From Chryseobacterium indologenes (lineage in GTDB: Bacteria; Bacteroidota; Bacteroidia; Flavobacteriales; Weeksellaceae), in assembly GCF_002025665.1 (NCBI RefSeq), contig NZ_CP018786.1, positions 2,170,001 through 2,234,000 on the forward strand: DNA of 64,000 nucleotides, read 5' to 3'. Shown here piece by piece: positions 33,416-43,216 of the stretch (its first letter is position 1; the number at the start of each line of letters is the position of its first letter). The position numbers and the translations under genes were made by a program. Below the pieces are notes generated by a model, which saw only the letters and a program-made list of their open reading frames with translations, had not been told where the DNA came from and made no database searches.

Positions 33416-35251
33416 CTAGTATCCGTAATCCTGAGTAAGGTTATAATTTGAATTGATCACATCCAGTGCAATAGGAAGAAGTTCCCTTTTATTGGGCTGG
33501 AAATAATAGGCATAACTTTTCACCGGATCTCCACTAATGTATGGCTGTGTCATAGCCAGTCTCCAGTTTACTTTTGTATACCCTGAAGGAGTGGCAACAC
33601 TTTGATTTGGATTATAAAAAACATCAGCCTTGTTGATTCCGTTCACATAAATGTCCATATCCAGTACATTTTGCTGAGCAGTTTTTGTCGGAACATAATT
33701 GACAACAGTGGAAGCCGGTTTTTTGTAAAAAATATACTCGGGAACGTTCGCATAAGCTCCGGTACCGTTCATGAAATCTGTAAGCTTTTGTCTGGTTTCA
33801 TTGATCTTTGTTTCCAGAAGATTCCAGCGGATCAGATCATATTTTCTCAACCCTTCGCCCCCGAATTCCAATAATCTTTCCTGAACAATATATTTGAAAA
33901 AGTCATTCTTGGAAGTAGGAATGGTTCCTATCTGACCCAAATTACCTGTATAGGCTCTTTGTCTTACAGCCATTACAGCATCAATGGCTTCCTGAGAAGG
34001 AGCACTGTGAAGTTCATTGTCTGCTTCGGCAAACATTAATAAAATATCGGCATATCTTAGCAACGGCCAGTCGATTCCCAGATTTTGTGAAGTTCCTGTA
34101 ATACTCGTCCACGACTTTCTGAATTTTCCGTCATTCCAGTTGATGGAAGTCTGAAGATCCTCCTGTTTTAATGTGCTCACCCTGAAAATAGCAATATTAA
34201 CATCTCTTCTCAAATCATATTTGCTAAATTCATAGAAATAAGTTGGAATAGCACTGATTCCTCCGGCTGATTTCCAGTCAGAATCATCATGTCTTAACCC
34301 ATTATAATATCCGATTTTTGAATCTGTTCTTGAGTTTCCGCCAAAAGCTCCGACAGCAAAAATAATTTCATTCGTTGTATCCGGAGTGTTGGTGTGCAAA
34401 GATCTGAAAAGTCCTTCGTAGCTTGGGTTCAGCTTGTGCTGTCCGGAAGTGATGATGTCTTTACATTCATCATAAGCAATCTGATAATATTTCTGAGGAT
34501 TTGTACCCTGTACCATCAGTTGTGGACTTCTTCTTAAAGAATATCCGGCTCTTGCCAGTGCGATTCTGGCTCTTAATCCTTTTACTGCTGCTTTGGAAAG
34601 TCTTTGTGCAGTAGTTCCTCCTTCAGATTTCCATGGTACCAGCGCTGATGCTTTTGCCAGATCATCAAGGAGTTTTTCATAGATGACATCGCGGTCTGTT
34701 TTCGGAATATAAACGGATGGGAGATCAGCAGAAGGGACATCCTGAAAAGGAACATCACCCCAATTTTTAATAAGATCATAATAAAACAATGCTCTCAGTG
34801 TTAATGCTTCTCCCAGATAGCGGTCCATCAGCTTTTTATCAGCTGCAGATCCGGTTTGATAAACTGGAGAAAGAGGAATATTTTTGATTACAAGATTAGC
34901 TCTTTCAATCCCTGTGTAAGTATCCAGGAAAGGTCTTAATAATTCCGTATTGGTAGGAACTGCTCCAAAGCAGCTTATTCCTCTTCTGTCATTGGCGTTA
35001 TAATCTCCGGAGGTTCTGAGATCGTCTCCGGATTGGGAAAGAATGAGATTCATTCTCTGTCCATAAGTATTGTCACCCATGGCACTGTTATAAACCCCGA
35101 CAAGGGCAGCAAAAGTGTCCGGAGCTGAGTCGAACTGTTGCTTTTCAGCAGTATTGGAAAGATTTTCTACCTCTAAGTAATCGCTGCAGGAGTTAAGAGT
35201 AACCACGCAGGCAAGAGATAAGAAAAGACTTGAAAATTTATTTTTGTTCAT
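33416..35251 (-). CDS. SusD/RagB family glycan-binding lipoprotein
   Basis: This 611-aa outer membrane lipoprotein has lipobox LNSC (Cys22), followed by DYLEVENLSN, and the SusD alpha-helical TPR-like core (FDSAPDTFAALVGVYNSAM, GEALTLRALFYYDLIKNWGDVPF, LSKAAVKGLRARIALARA). The C-terminal part contains WPLLRYADILLMFAEADNEL and RLLEFGGEGLRKYDLIRWN. It captures pectin oligomers at the surface and closes over the SusC pore. It starts 10 bases after the susC stop. Confidence 0.95.
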   Translation of the reverse strand: MNKNKFSSLFLSLACVVTLNSCSDYLEVENLSNTAEKQQFDSAPDTFAALVGVYNSAMGDNTYGQRMNLILSQSGDDLRTSGDYNANDRRGISCFGAVPTNTELLRPFLDTYTGIERANLVIKNIPLSPVYQTGSAADKKLMDRYLGEALTLRALFYYDLIKNWGDVPFQDVPSADLPSVYIPKTDRDVIYEKLLDDLAKASALVPWKSEGGTTAQRLSKAAVKGLRARIALARAGYSLRRSPQLMVQGTNPQKYYQIAYDECKDIITSGQHKLNPSYEGLFRSLHTNTPDTTNEIIFAVGAFGGNSRTDSKIGYYNGLRHDDSDWKSAGGISAIPTYFYEFSKYDLRRDVNIAIFRVSTLKQEDLQTSINWNDGKFRKSWTSITGTSQNLGIDWPLLRYADILLMFAEADNELHSAPSQEAIDAVMAVRQRAYTGNLGQIGTIPTSKNDFFKYIVQERLLEFGGEGLRKYDLIRWNLLETKINETRQKLTDFMNGTGAYANVPEYIFYKKPASTVVNYVPTKTAQQNVLDMDIYVNGINKADVFYNPNQSVATPSGYTKVNWRLAMTQPYISGDPVKSYAYYFQPNKRELLPIALDVINSNYNLTQDYGY

Positions 35252-35261
35252 AGCGTTCGTT

Positions 35262-38200
35262 TTAGAAAGTGATATCTACTCCTGATAAGATAAATCGGCT
35301 TCTTGGATAAGCTGAATAATCAACTCCCGGAGTTAATGGATTTCTTCTGGTATTGGCTTCCGGATCAAATCCCGAATAACCGGTAATTGTAAATAAATTA
35401 TTCACGGTAGCATACAGTCTCAGGTTTTTCACTCCAATGGCTTCAAGAGATCCTTTTGGAAGACTGTATCCGATGGTCAGGTTATTCAGTCTTAAGAAAG
35501 AGCCGTCTTCAATAGCATAAGAATGTAGGAAGTAAGCTCCTGCGGGAGGAGTCCACATCGTTGTATTGGCGTTAAGAGCAGCAAGAGCGGTAGGATCTGT
35601 CACCTTATTTCCAGCATTGTCAAACCATCTCCAGCGGTCTGCCACTTCAGCAAGCATGTTATTATCCTTATACAGATATTGAGTCGTGTATTCTATTTTG
35701 TTGGCATTGTATACTTTATTTCCTATGGAGAAATTGAAAAGTAAGCTCATATCCCAGTTCTTATAACGGAATGTTTGAGTAAAACCACCATAGAATTTAG
35801 GCTGTGCGCTTCCAAGGTCGGTCATGTCTTTATTATCAATCACTCCGTCACCATTGAGATCCTGAAGTTTAAGATCTCCCGGCTGTACAGCTTTTGCCCC
35901 GTTAGCCACAGCAGCCGAGCTTGCTATTCCGTTTTTTAAAGTATAGATCTGAGTGGCTGCATCATAATTAAAATCACTCACTTCATACCTTCCGGCCGTT
36001 ACATATCCCCAATAAGTTCCTACCGGTTTTCCTACCTGTACAAGGAAATCAAACAGGTTATTCTGCCATCCGGAAGGGTAGTAGTAGGAATTGGAACTTG
36101 CAGAAGCATTATTTCCTAAACTTTTGATCGTATTTCTGTTGGATGAGATATTGGCATCAATTTTCCATGAAAAGTTTTCTTTACTGATGATGGTACTTCC
36201 CATTGATAATTCTATCCCTTTATTTTCGCTGCTTCCTGAGTTTTGGTATTGATACTCGTACCCGGAAGTCTGTGGTATTTTGGCTAATAATAAAAGATCT
36301 TTGGTATCTGTTTTATAAACATCCAGAGTTCCATAAAGCCTTCCATTAAACAATCCGAAATCAATTCCCGCATTGTATGAAGTAGCTGTTTCCCATTTTA
36401 CATTAGGATTGGCCATGATATTTCCGGTGGTAGCCCCTGGCGTAACACTGGTTCCGAAAGCGTAGCCGTAATCTGACGAAGATGTAAAGAAGGTATCATA
36501 TAAAAAAGCTCCGATTCTGTTATTTCCTGATTTTCCATATCCTAAACGAAGTTTTAGTTCATTGACAAAATTGCTTTGTTTTAAGAAATTTTCTTCCTTG
36601 ATTTTCCATGCCAGAGAGGCTGCAGGAAAGTATCCCCACTGATTGGGACCAGGTTTGAAAACACTCGAGCCATCAGCTCTCATGGAAACCGTTGCAATAT
36701 ATTTGTTGTTGTAGATATAATTTACCCTTCCAAAGAAAGACGCCAGACGGTCTACTTCTCTTGCGGTTTTAGGAGCATCCTGAACCATTCCTGAAGGTGG
36801 TGATGCCAGCTGCGAATTGGCAAAGGCTTCCTGTGCTGAAGAAGATTTCGGGAACCACTTGATATTGATGGAGGTAGATTCACCATCGGTTCTTACCGTT
36901 TCCTGCCCTGCCAGGAGATCAAACTTATGATTACCGAATGTTCTTCTATAATTCAATGTGTTGGTATTGGTGATTCTTCTGGTTTGAGAATTACTCATAA
37001 ATACCACTGGCTGATCATTATTCTGTCTGGCAAGACTGGTAACCGGACCGGAAAACTGATTCACAATCTGATCCCTCTGTACATAACCGATAACACTGCG
37101 GAAGGTAAAATCTTTGCTGATTTTATACTCAATTGTTCCGTTCAGTAATAAATCGTTTCTACCACTTTCCTTCACTTCATCGTTAGCCAATAAAACGGGA
37201 TTGACAAGATTGGTCTGGTCTGCGAACAACGGATCAAAATCATCAACATCTACCGTAGAACCACCCTCAAAAGGTTGATATCTGATGGCATTTCTCAATC
37301 GGTTGGTGGTTTGCGAACCTGAAGCTGATGTTCCCGCTCCATAGATCATCTGACGGCTGTAACGAGCGTTCAGGCCAATACTCAGTTTTTTTGAAATATC
37401 ATAATCATATCTGAAGTTGGCCATATTACGTTTGAATCCGGATCCAATCATCACTCCGTCTTCCTCCACATTATTAAGGGTCAATGAAAATGCAGAATTC
37501 TCAGATCCTCCGGACAATGCCACATTATGGGTAAAATTGAATGCTTCTCTCCCGAAAAGTTTATCCTGCCAGTTTACATTTTTGACAGATTTATACTTAT
37601 CCAGCTGATCAAAAGTTCCGTAGCGTGTGTTAAAAGTTTCAATATCTTTTGCATCTCCATTCTTATAATATTGTTCATACTGATAAAGAACATACTGGTA
37701 AGGATCAAGTACATTGATCTTATTCTGAATGCTTCTTACCCCTACAAAACCATTATAGTTAATTGTTGTTTTTCCTTTTTTGCGGCCGCCCTTTGTAGTG
37801 ATCAGAACTACACCGTTAGCTCCTCTTGATCCGAAAATAGAAGTGGAAGAGGCATCTTTTAATACTTCAATAGATTCTATTTCTTTGGGAGATAAGATGG
37901 TAAGGGCATTATCCATTTGTATCCCATCCACAATATAGAGTGGGGCATTACTCTGGGTAATGGAGTTCCCTCCGCGCACTACAATGTCTACATCTGCACC
38001 GGGAGATCCTTCACTCAGGGAAACCTGTACACCGGCAAGTCTTCCCTGGATGGCTTCAGCAGCATTAGTAGAAGGCATATCTTTAAGAGCTTCTCCTTTT
38101 ACGGAAGAAACAGCGTTGGTAACATCTTTTTTGGAAACTTTTGTATAGCCTACCAAAACCACATCATCCAGTTTGGTTTCTTTATCTTTTTTTGTTTCTT

Positions 38201-38279
38201 TTTCCTGAGCCATGGAAAGGACAGGAAGCAGAAAAACAGTTAAATATAACCACTTTATTGATTGTACTCTTTTATCCAT
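35262..38279 (-). CDS. SusC/RagA family TonB-linked outer membrane transporter
   Basis: This 1005-aa outer membrane barrel has a signal peptide (residues 1-24, ending SMAQ), a TonB-box-like KLDDVVLVGY at ~36-45, a plug with GRLAGVQVSLSEGSPG, VVRGGNSITQSNAPLYIVDG and ASSTSIFGSRGANGVVLITTKGG, then the barrel ending in FILSGVDITF. It imports pectin oligosaccharides with SusD. Unlike many SusC proteins it has no carboxypeptidase-like domain before the TonB box, so signal peptide and plug are almost adjacent. It is the first gene of the 13-gene minus-strand run; a LacI-like operator lies 131 bases upstream. Confidence 0.95.
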   Translation of the reverse strand: MDKRVQSIKWLYLTVFLLPVLSMAQEKETKKDKETKLDDVVLVGYTKVSKKDVTNAVSSVKGEALKDMPSTNAAEAIQGRLAGVQVSLSEGSPGADVDIVVRGGNSITQSNAPLYIVDGIQMDNALTILSPKEIESIEVLKDASSTSIFGSRGANGVVLITTKGGRKKGKTTINYNGFVGVRSIQNKINVLDPYQYVLYQYEQYYKNGDAKDIETFNTRYGTFDQLDKYKSVKNVNWQDKLFGREAFNFTHNVALSGGSENSAFSLTLNNVEEDGVMIGSGFKRNMANFRYDYDISKKLSIGLNARYSRQMIYGAGTSASGSQTTNRLRNAIRYQPFEGGSTVDVDDFDPLFADQTNLVNPVLLANDEVKESGRNDLLLNGTIEYKISKDFTFRSVIGYVQRDQIVNQFSGPVTSLARQNNDQPVVFMSNSQTRRITNTNTLNYRRTFGNHKFDLLAGQETVRTDGESTSINIKWFPKSSSAQEAFANSQLASPPSGMVQDAPKTAREVDRLASFFGRVNYIYNNKYIATVSMRADGSSVFKPGPNQWGYFPAASLAWKIKEENFLKQSNFVNELKLRLGYGKSGNNRIGAFLYDTFFTSSSDYGYAFGTSVTPGATTGNIMANPNVKWETATSYNAGIDFGLFNGRLYGTLDVYKTDTKDLLLLAKIPQTSGYEYQYQNSGSSENKGIELSMGSTIISKENFSWKIDANISSNRNTIKSLGNNASASSNSYYYPSGWQNNLFDFLVQVGKPVGTYWGYVTAGRYEVSDFNYDAATQIYTLKNGIASSAAVANGAKAVQPGDLKLQDLNGDGVIDNKDMTDLGSAQPKFYGGFTQTFRYKNWDMSLLFNFSIGNKVYNANKIEYTTQYLYKDNNMLAEVADRWRWFDNAGNKVTDPTALAALNANTTMWTPPAGAYFLHSYAIEDGSFLRLNNLTIGYSLPKGSLEAIGVKNLRLYATVNNLFTITGYSGFDPEANTRRNPLTPGVDYSAYPRSRFILSGVDITF

Positions 38280-38404
38280 TATGTATCCTTATAGTTTTAA
38301 TTCTTGGTTGAAAGTTTTTTCAATCGTTTTTTGATTAGGATTTTTAAGTATTCTGCGGATTTTAGTGGCCATTACGTATTTTAATCATTTTCTTACGCTG
38401 TTGT

Positions 38405-38416
38405 GCAATCGATTGC
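38405..38416. promoter_or_regulatory. LacI-type operator upstream of susC
   Basis: GCAATCGATTGC is a perfect 12-bp palindrome with central CG, the best copy of the motif in the window, centred ~131 bases before the susC start. Confidence 0.65.
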
Positions 38417-39088
38417 GTAATTATTTGTAATAAATTAATCTGGCTTCTAAACTAATATTATTTTTTAATACGCAAAGAAAAAAATGTTATTTTTTCATTA
38501 ATTTATGTGTTTAATACAATGTGTTTAGCCTTACATATATTTGTTTTTTAAATTTAAAGCATTGTAAATCAGTCGTATATACATGTTTTGTTCTTTTCTA
38601 AATCTTCACAATAAAAATGTGTTTAGGAAGTGTTTAATGTTTATAAAACTTAAATTTTGATTAAAACTATGTCTGTTTTCGGATATAAAAAATCCCAAAA
38701 TTAATGTCCGGGAAGAAAAATTTTAATCATTTTCTGATTTTTGTCATCTTTTTGAAATTATCAGCACTTCTATATTTTGTACTTTTCATTAATATTTACG
38801 AGTATATATCATATGTGTATTAATTTGATGATATTTTAATCAATATTTCACTGCTTGTTTTCTGTATTATTTTGGCATTATTTTATATTTTAAGTCCGGT
38901 TAGTTTCTAATTTTGGGAAATTTATTTTAGATTTCCCTTCTCTTTTTTATCTGTTTTTTAATCTGTTCTTAATTTTATTTATCTGACAATCAGATTTTTT
39001 TAAAATAAAATTAATTTTTTGTTAACTACTTAAAGAATAATTATATATTTAACCCCACAAGTATTTCTGCAATTTTAGTGTAATTTTA

Positions 39089-39102
39089 TGCAATCGATTA
39101 CA
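39089..39102. promoter_or_regulatory. LacI-type operator upstream of kduI
   Basis: TGCAATCGATTACA is a 14-bp palindrome with one mismatched pair, centred ~60 bases before the kduI start and ~10 bases upstream of the -7-like CAGGTTTG. It would overlap the RNA polymerase binding region. Confidence 0.65.
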
Positions 39103-39155
39103 TTGAGTTTAACAGGTTTGCGAAAACCGTAAAAAGAAAAAGTAAAAATAGTAGT

Positions 39156-39992
39156 ATGGCACAATCAGAATTTCGTTACGCCCATCATCCTGAAGATGTG
39201 AAAAAATATACCACAGAAGATCTCAGGAGGGAGTTTCTAATCGATGATTTATTCAATGAGGATAAAATAAAACTGGTCTATTCTATGTATGACAGGCTTA
39301 TTGTAGGAGGTATAATGCCTTCTTCCAAAGCTTTGAAACTGGAGCCTACCGGTGATCTGAAAGCTGAAAACTTTCTGGACAGAAGAGAGCTGGGCATTAT
39401 CAATGTAGGAGCAGCAGGAAAAGTAACAGTAGACGGAAAAGTATATGAGCTTGAAAACAAGGAAGCTCTATACATCGGAAAAGGAGCTCAGGAAGTGATC
39501 TTTGAAAAGACAGGCGAAGAACAGCCTTATTTCTATATCAATTCAGCTCCGGCACATCATGAATATCCCACAAAGAAAATTACCAGAAACGAAGCCGAAA
39601 TTGTGGAACTGGGTGAGGAAAAATATGCGAATAAGCGTACCATCAACAAACTGATTGTCAATTCTGTGGTAGAAACCTGTCAGCTTCAGATGGGAATGAC
39701 TGAACTCCATCCCGGAAGTGTCTGGAACACGATGCCTGCACATACCCACACCAGACGAATGGAAGCTTATTTCTATTTTGACCTGGAAGAAGGGCAGACG
39801 GTAAGTCATTTTATGGGACAGCCTCACGAAACCCGTCACCTGTTTATGACGAACAGGCAAGCGGTATTGTCTCCGGAATGGTCTATCCACTCTGGTGTAG
39901 GAACTACAAATTATACTTTTATATGGGGCATGGCCGGAGAAAACATGGACTACGGAGATATGGACGGTATTAAAACAAACGAACTAAAGTAA
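39156..39992 (+). CDS. kduI: 5-dehydro-4-deoxy-D-glucuronate isomerase
   Basis: This 278-aa cupin enzyme has full KduI length. It converts 5-keto-4-deoxyuronate (DKI) to 2,5-diketo-3-deoxygluconate (DKII). The N-terminus FRYAHHPEDVKKYTTEDLR, the phrase MYDRLIVGGIMP, the metal motif AHTHTRRMEAYFYFDL and the late LSPEWSIHSGVGTTNYTFIWGM are diagnostic. It is cytoplasmic and first of the eight-gene uronate catabolic operon, 8 bases before kduD. Confidence 0.96.
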   Translation: MAQSEFRYAHHPEDVKKYTTEDLRREFLIDDLFNEDKIKLVYSMYDRLIVGGIMPSSKALKLEPTGDLKAENFLDRRELGIINVGAAGKVTVDGKVYELENKEALYIGKGAQEVIFEKTGEEQPYFYINSAPAHHEYPTKKITRNEAEIVELGEEKYANKRTINKLIVNSVVETCQLQMGMTELHPGSVWNTMPAHTHTRRMEAYFYFDLEEGQTVSHFMGQPHETRHLFMTNRQAVLSPEWSIHSGVGTTNYTFIWGMAGENMDYGDMDGIKTNELK

Positions 39993-40000
39993 TTTTTCCA

Positions 40001-40783
40001 ATGAATTTATTTGATTTATCGGGTAAGGTAGCAGTCGTTACCGGAGGTACTCACGGATTAGGAATGGCAATGGCAGAAGGATTTGCTGCAGCAGGGGCTG
40101 AACTGGCTATTACCAGTACAACATCTTCAAAACTGGAAGAAGCATTGCATTATTACCACGAAAAAGGGTATAAGGCAACAGGCTATATTTTTGATGTGAC
40201 GGATGAACTGGAAGCTGCCCAAAAAGTAGCGTTAATGGAAGCCACTCATGGGAAAGTAGATATTCTTGTCAACAATGCAGGAATCATCAAACGTATTCCG
40301 GCTATTGATATGGAAGTGGAAGACTTTAGAAAAGTAATTGATGTAGATCTGACCGGACCTTTTATCATGTCGAAATTAATCGGGAAATATATGATTAAAA
40401 GGAAATCCGGAAAGATTATCAATATCTGCTCGATGATGAGTGAGCTGGGACGTGATAATGTAATAGCCTATGCTTCAGCAAAAGGCGGCCTTAAAATGCT
40501 TACCAAAAATTTAGCAACAGAATGGGCAAAACACAATATTCAGGTGAACGGAATCGGTCCCGGATATTTTGCAACCTCCCAAACAGAACCCATCCGTGTG
40601 GATGGAAACCCTTTCAATGATTTTATCATCAGCAGAACACCCGAAGGAAGATGGGGAAATCCGGAAGACTTGGCCGGAACGGCTATTTTCCTTGCTTCTG
40701 ATGCAAGCAGATTCATCAACGGACAGATTATTTACGTAGATGGAGGAATTCTTGCCACTATTGGAAAACCTGCTAATGAATAA
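40001..40783 (+). CDS. kduD: 2-dehydro-3-deoxy-D-gluconate 5-dehydrogenase
   Basis: This 260-aa short-chain dehydrogenase has the nucleotide motif TGGTHGLGMAMAEG (residues ~14-27), NNAGI, the catalytic Ser region CSMMSELG and YASAKGG (Tyr..Lys). It reduces DKII to 2-keto-3-deoxygluconate (KDG) with NAD(P)H. The pairing with kduI fixes the role; without context it could be called gluconate 5-dehydrogenase. The C-terminus WGNPEDLAGTAIFLASDAS..INGQIIYVDGG is standard for the family. Confidence 0.93.
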   Translation: MNLFDLSGKVAVVTGGTHGLGMAMAEGFAAAGAELAITSTTSSKLEEALHYYHEKGYKATGYIFDVTDELEAAQKVALMEATHGKVDILVNNAGIIKRIPAIDMEVEDFRKVIDVDLTGPFIMSKLIGKYMIKRKSGKIINICSMMSELGRDNVIAYASAKGGLKMLTKNLATEWAKHNIQVNGIGPGYFATSQTEPIRVDGNPFNDFIISRTPEGRWGNPEDLAGTAIFLASDASRFINGQIIYVDGGILATIGKPANE

Positions 40784-40801
40784 CAACAGATTAGACAAAA
40801 A

Positions 40802-42199
40802 ATGAAACCTTTTATCACAGACCAATTCTTATTACAAAATAAATACGCTGAAGAACTTTACTTCAGATTCGCAGAAAAACAGCCCATCATCGATTATCAT
40901 AATCATTTGATTCCTAAAGATATTGCAGAAGACACTGTTTTTGACAATATCTCCAAAGTCTGGATTGCAGGTGACCATTACAAATGGAGAGCTATGAGAA
41001 CGATGGGAGTCAATGAAAAATTTATCACGGGAGATGCTTCAGACAAAGAAAAATTCGAGGCCTGGGCAAAAACAGTTCCGTATACTTTGAGAAACCCTCT
41101 GTATCACTGGACTCATCTGGAATTGAAAAGATATTTCGGAATTGATGAACTGTTGAATGGAGATAATGCATCGGAAATCTATGAAAACATCACCACTCAG
41201 CTTCAAACCCCTGAAAAATCTACGAGAGGTCTTTTGAAAATGATGAATGTGGAATCTCTATGTACTACAGAAGATCCTACAGACACTTTGAATTACCATC
41301 ATGATCTGGCGAAAAGTGATTTCAATATCAAAGTAAGTACTGCATTCCGTCCGGATAAAGCTATTCTGATTGAAAACCACAACTTCGCAGATTATATTGC
41401 AAAACTGGGAGCATCAGCAGGGATTGAAATCAATTCTTACCAGACTTTATGTGATGCTTTGCTTAAAAGAATCGAATATTTCCACGAAAATGGGTGCAGA
41501 CTGTGTGATCACGGCTTAAATAATATTTCTTTTGAAGAATCTACAGAAGCGGAAGTGAATGCTATTTTCAATGATAAACTAGCCGGAAAAGTGATTGCTG
41601 AAAAGCAGGTGAATCAATTCAAAACAACCATTTTATTATTCTTAGGGGAAGCTTATCATCAATACGGATGGGTTCAGCAGTTCCATTTAGGAGCTTTGAG
41701 AAATAATAATGAAAGAATGCACAGAATTCTAGGACCGGATACCGGCTGGGATTCCATCGGAGACTTTGTGCAGGCAGAAACGTTGTCCCGATTTTTGAAC
41801 ACTTTAGACGGAAAAGATAAACTCACCAAAACCATTTTATACAATTTAAACCCGGCTGATAACGAAATTTTTGCAACAATGATCGGGAATTTCAATGATG
41901 GAAGCATCAAAGGGAAAGTACAGTTTGGCTCAGGATGGTGGTTTCTCGATCAGAAAGACGGAATGATCAAGCAGATGAATGCCCTTTCCAATATGGGGTT
42001 AATAAGCTGTTTTGTAGGAATGCTTACTGATTCCAGAAGTTTTCTTTCTTATCCGAGACACGAATATTTCAGAAGAGTATTGTGCAATCTTTTCGGTGAA
42101 GAAATGAAAAACGGTGAATTGCCGGATGATATAGAGCTGATAGGGAAAACCATTTCAGATATCTGCTACCATAATGCGAAAAACTATTTTGATTTTTAA
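40802..42199 (+). CDS. uxaC: Uronate isomerase
   Basis: This 465-aa amidohydrolase-fold enzyme converts D-galacturonate to D-tagaturonate (and D-glucuronate to D-fructuronate). Diagnostic parts are QPIIDYHNHLIPKDIAED near the N-terminus (metal-binding His pair), WKWRAMR-type sequence (here HYKWRAMRTMG), CTTEDPTDTLNYH, FLGEAYHQYGWVQQFHLGALRNNNERM and TDSRSFLSYPRHEYFRR near the end. Cytoplasmic. It follows kduD by 18 bases. Confidence 0.96.
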   Translation: MKPFITDQFLLQNKYAEELYFRFAEKQPIIDYHNHLIPKDIAEDTVFDNISKVWIAGDHYKWRAMRTMGVNEKFITGDASDKEKFEAWAKTVPYTLRNPLYHWTHLELKRYFGIDELLNGDNASEIYENITTQLQTPEKSTRGLLKMMNVESLCTTEDPTDTLNYHHDLAKSDFNIKVSTAFRPDKAILIENHNFADYIAKLGASAGIEINSYQTLCDALLKRIEYFHENGCRLCDHGLNNISFEESTEAEVNAIFNDKLAGKVIAEKQVNQFKTTILLFLGEAYHQYGWVQQFHLGALRNNNERMHRILGPDTGWDSIGDFVQAETLSRFLNTLDGKDKLTKTILYNLNPADNEIFATMIGNFNDGSIKGKVQFGSGWWFLDQKDGMIKQMNALSNMGLISCFVGMLTDSRSFLSYPRHEYFRRVLCNLFGEEMKNGELPDDIELIGKTISDICYHNAKNYFDF

Positions 42200-42209
42200 A
42201 TGAAAAGCT

Positions 42210-43214
42210 ATGGGCAAAATAGTCACATTCGGTGAAGTGATCATGAGACTTTCCCCACCCGGAAACAGAATGATGAAACAAAGCCACGAAATGGAGTTCT
42301 TTTTTGGAGGAACTGAACTGAATGTTGCTTCTTCATTAGCAACAATGGGTTGTGAAGTAAGACATATCAGCTGTGTTTCGGATGATTTTGTAGGCGAATC
42401 TGCAGTTTCTTTCATTCAAAGCTTTGGAATTGAGACCACTTTCATTCATCAAAATGAACATCCTTTAGGGCTGTATTTTCTTGAAGTGGGATCATCTGTT
42501 CGTGCCAGCAGAATTGCGTATAACAGGTTGAATGGTTCTTTTGCCAATATCAATGCAGAAAATATAGACTGGGAAAAAGCACTTGAAGGCTGTGAGTGTT
42601 TTCATTGGACAGGCATTAGCCCTGGTATTTCAGAATCTGCTTATAAAGCATTGAAAGAAGGTCTGAAAACTGCACAGAATAAAGGAATTGAGATTTCCAC
42701 AGATCCTGCTTACCGTTCCAATCTCTGGAAGTATGGAAGAAAAGGACATGAAGTACTTAAAGAACTGGTTTCTTATTCCACTATTTTTATTGGAGGTGTA
42801 AACGAAATTAATGAAATTCTCGGAACTCAGTTTTCTTCAGATAAAGAAGGCTTCATTGATGCCTGTAAAGAATTAAAACAACAAATTCCTTCTGTTCAAA
42901 GGATTTTTGATAAAATAAGAATTGGGGTTACAGCAAGTACACAGCAAACACAGGGAAGAGCTTGGGCAGATGAAACTTATTTTGAAACCGATCTCCTTGA
43001 AATTAATCCTGTTGTTGACAGAATTGGAACCGGAGATGCTTTTGCGGCTGGGCTGATCTATGGTTTAAAGCATTTTGATCATCAGAAAGCCTTGAGTTTT
43101 GCTAATGCAGCCAGTGCAATCAAACACACGATTCCCGGAGATATTAACTACGCAAGTGCAGAAGATATTCTGGAAGTAATGAACGGAAATTCAGGGGGAA
43201 GAATAAAAAGATAA
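42210..43214 (+). CDS. kdgK: 2-dehydro-3-deoxygluconokinase (PfkB family)
   Basis: This 334-aa sugar kinase has the PfkB N-terminal glycine motif (VTFGEVIMRLSPPGN and FGGTELNVASSLATMG) and the C-terminal catalytic motif RIGTGDAFAAGLIYG, with the base Asp. It phosphorylates KDG to KDPG with ATP. The operon position between uxaC and eda supports the substrate. Starts 10 bases after uxaC. Confidence 0.92.
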   Translation: MGKIVTFGEVIMRLSPPGNRMMKQSHEMEFFFGGTELNVASSLATMGCEVRHISCVSDDFVGESAVSFIQSFGIETTFIHQNEHPLGLYFLEVGSSVRASRIAYNRLNGSFANINAENIDWEKALEGCECFHWTGISPGISESAYKALKEGLKTAQNKGIEISTDPAYRSNLWKYGRKGHEVLKELVSYSTIFIGGVNEINEILGTQFSSDKEGFIDACKELKQQIPSVQRIFDKIRIGVTASTQQTQGRAWADETYFETDLLEINPVVDRIGTGDAFAAGLIYGLKHFDHQKALSFANAASAIKHTIPGDINYASAEDILEVMNGNSGGRIKR

Positions 43215-43216
43215 CT

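Larger units (their letters stand above)
38280..39155. promoter_or_regulatory. Divergent control region between susC and kduI
   Basis: These 876 bases hold no gene. They are strongly AT-rich and carry two LacI-type palindromes, one near each flanking gene, and a short hairpin in the susC leader (TTGAAA/TTTCAA at 38308-38323). A CAGGTTTG at 39113-39120 resembles the -7 box for kduI. The central ~600 bases show no recognisable element. Confidence 0.65.
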
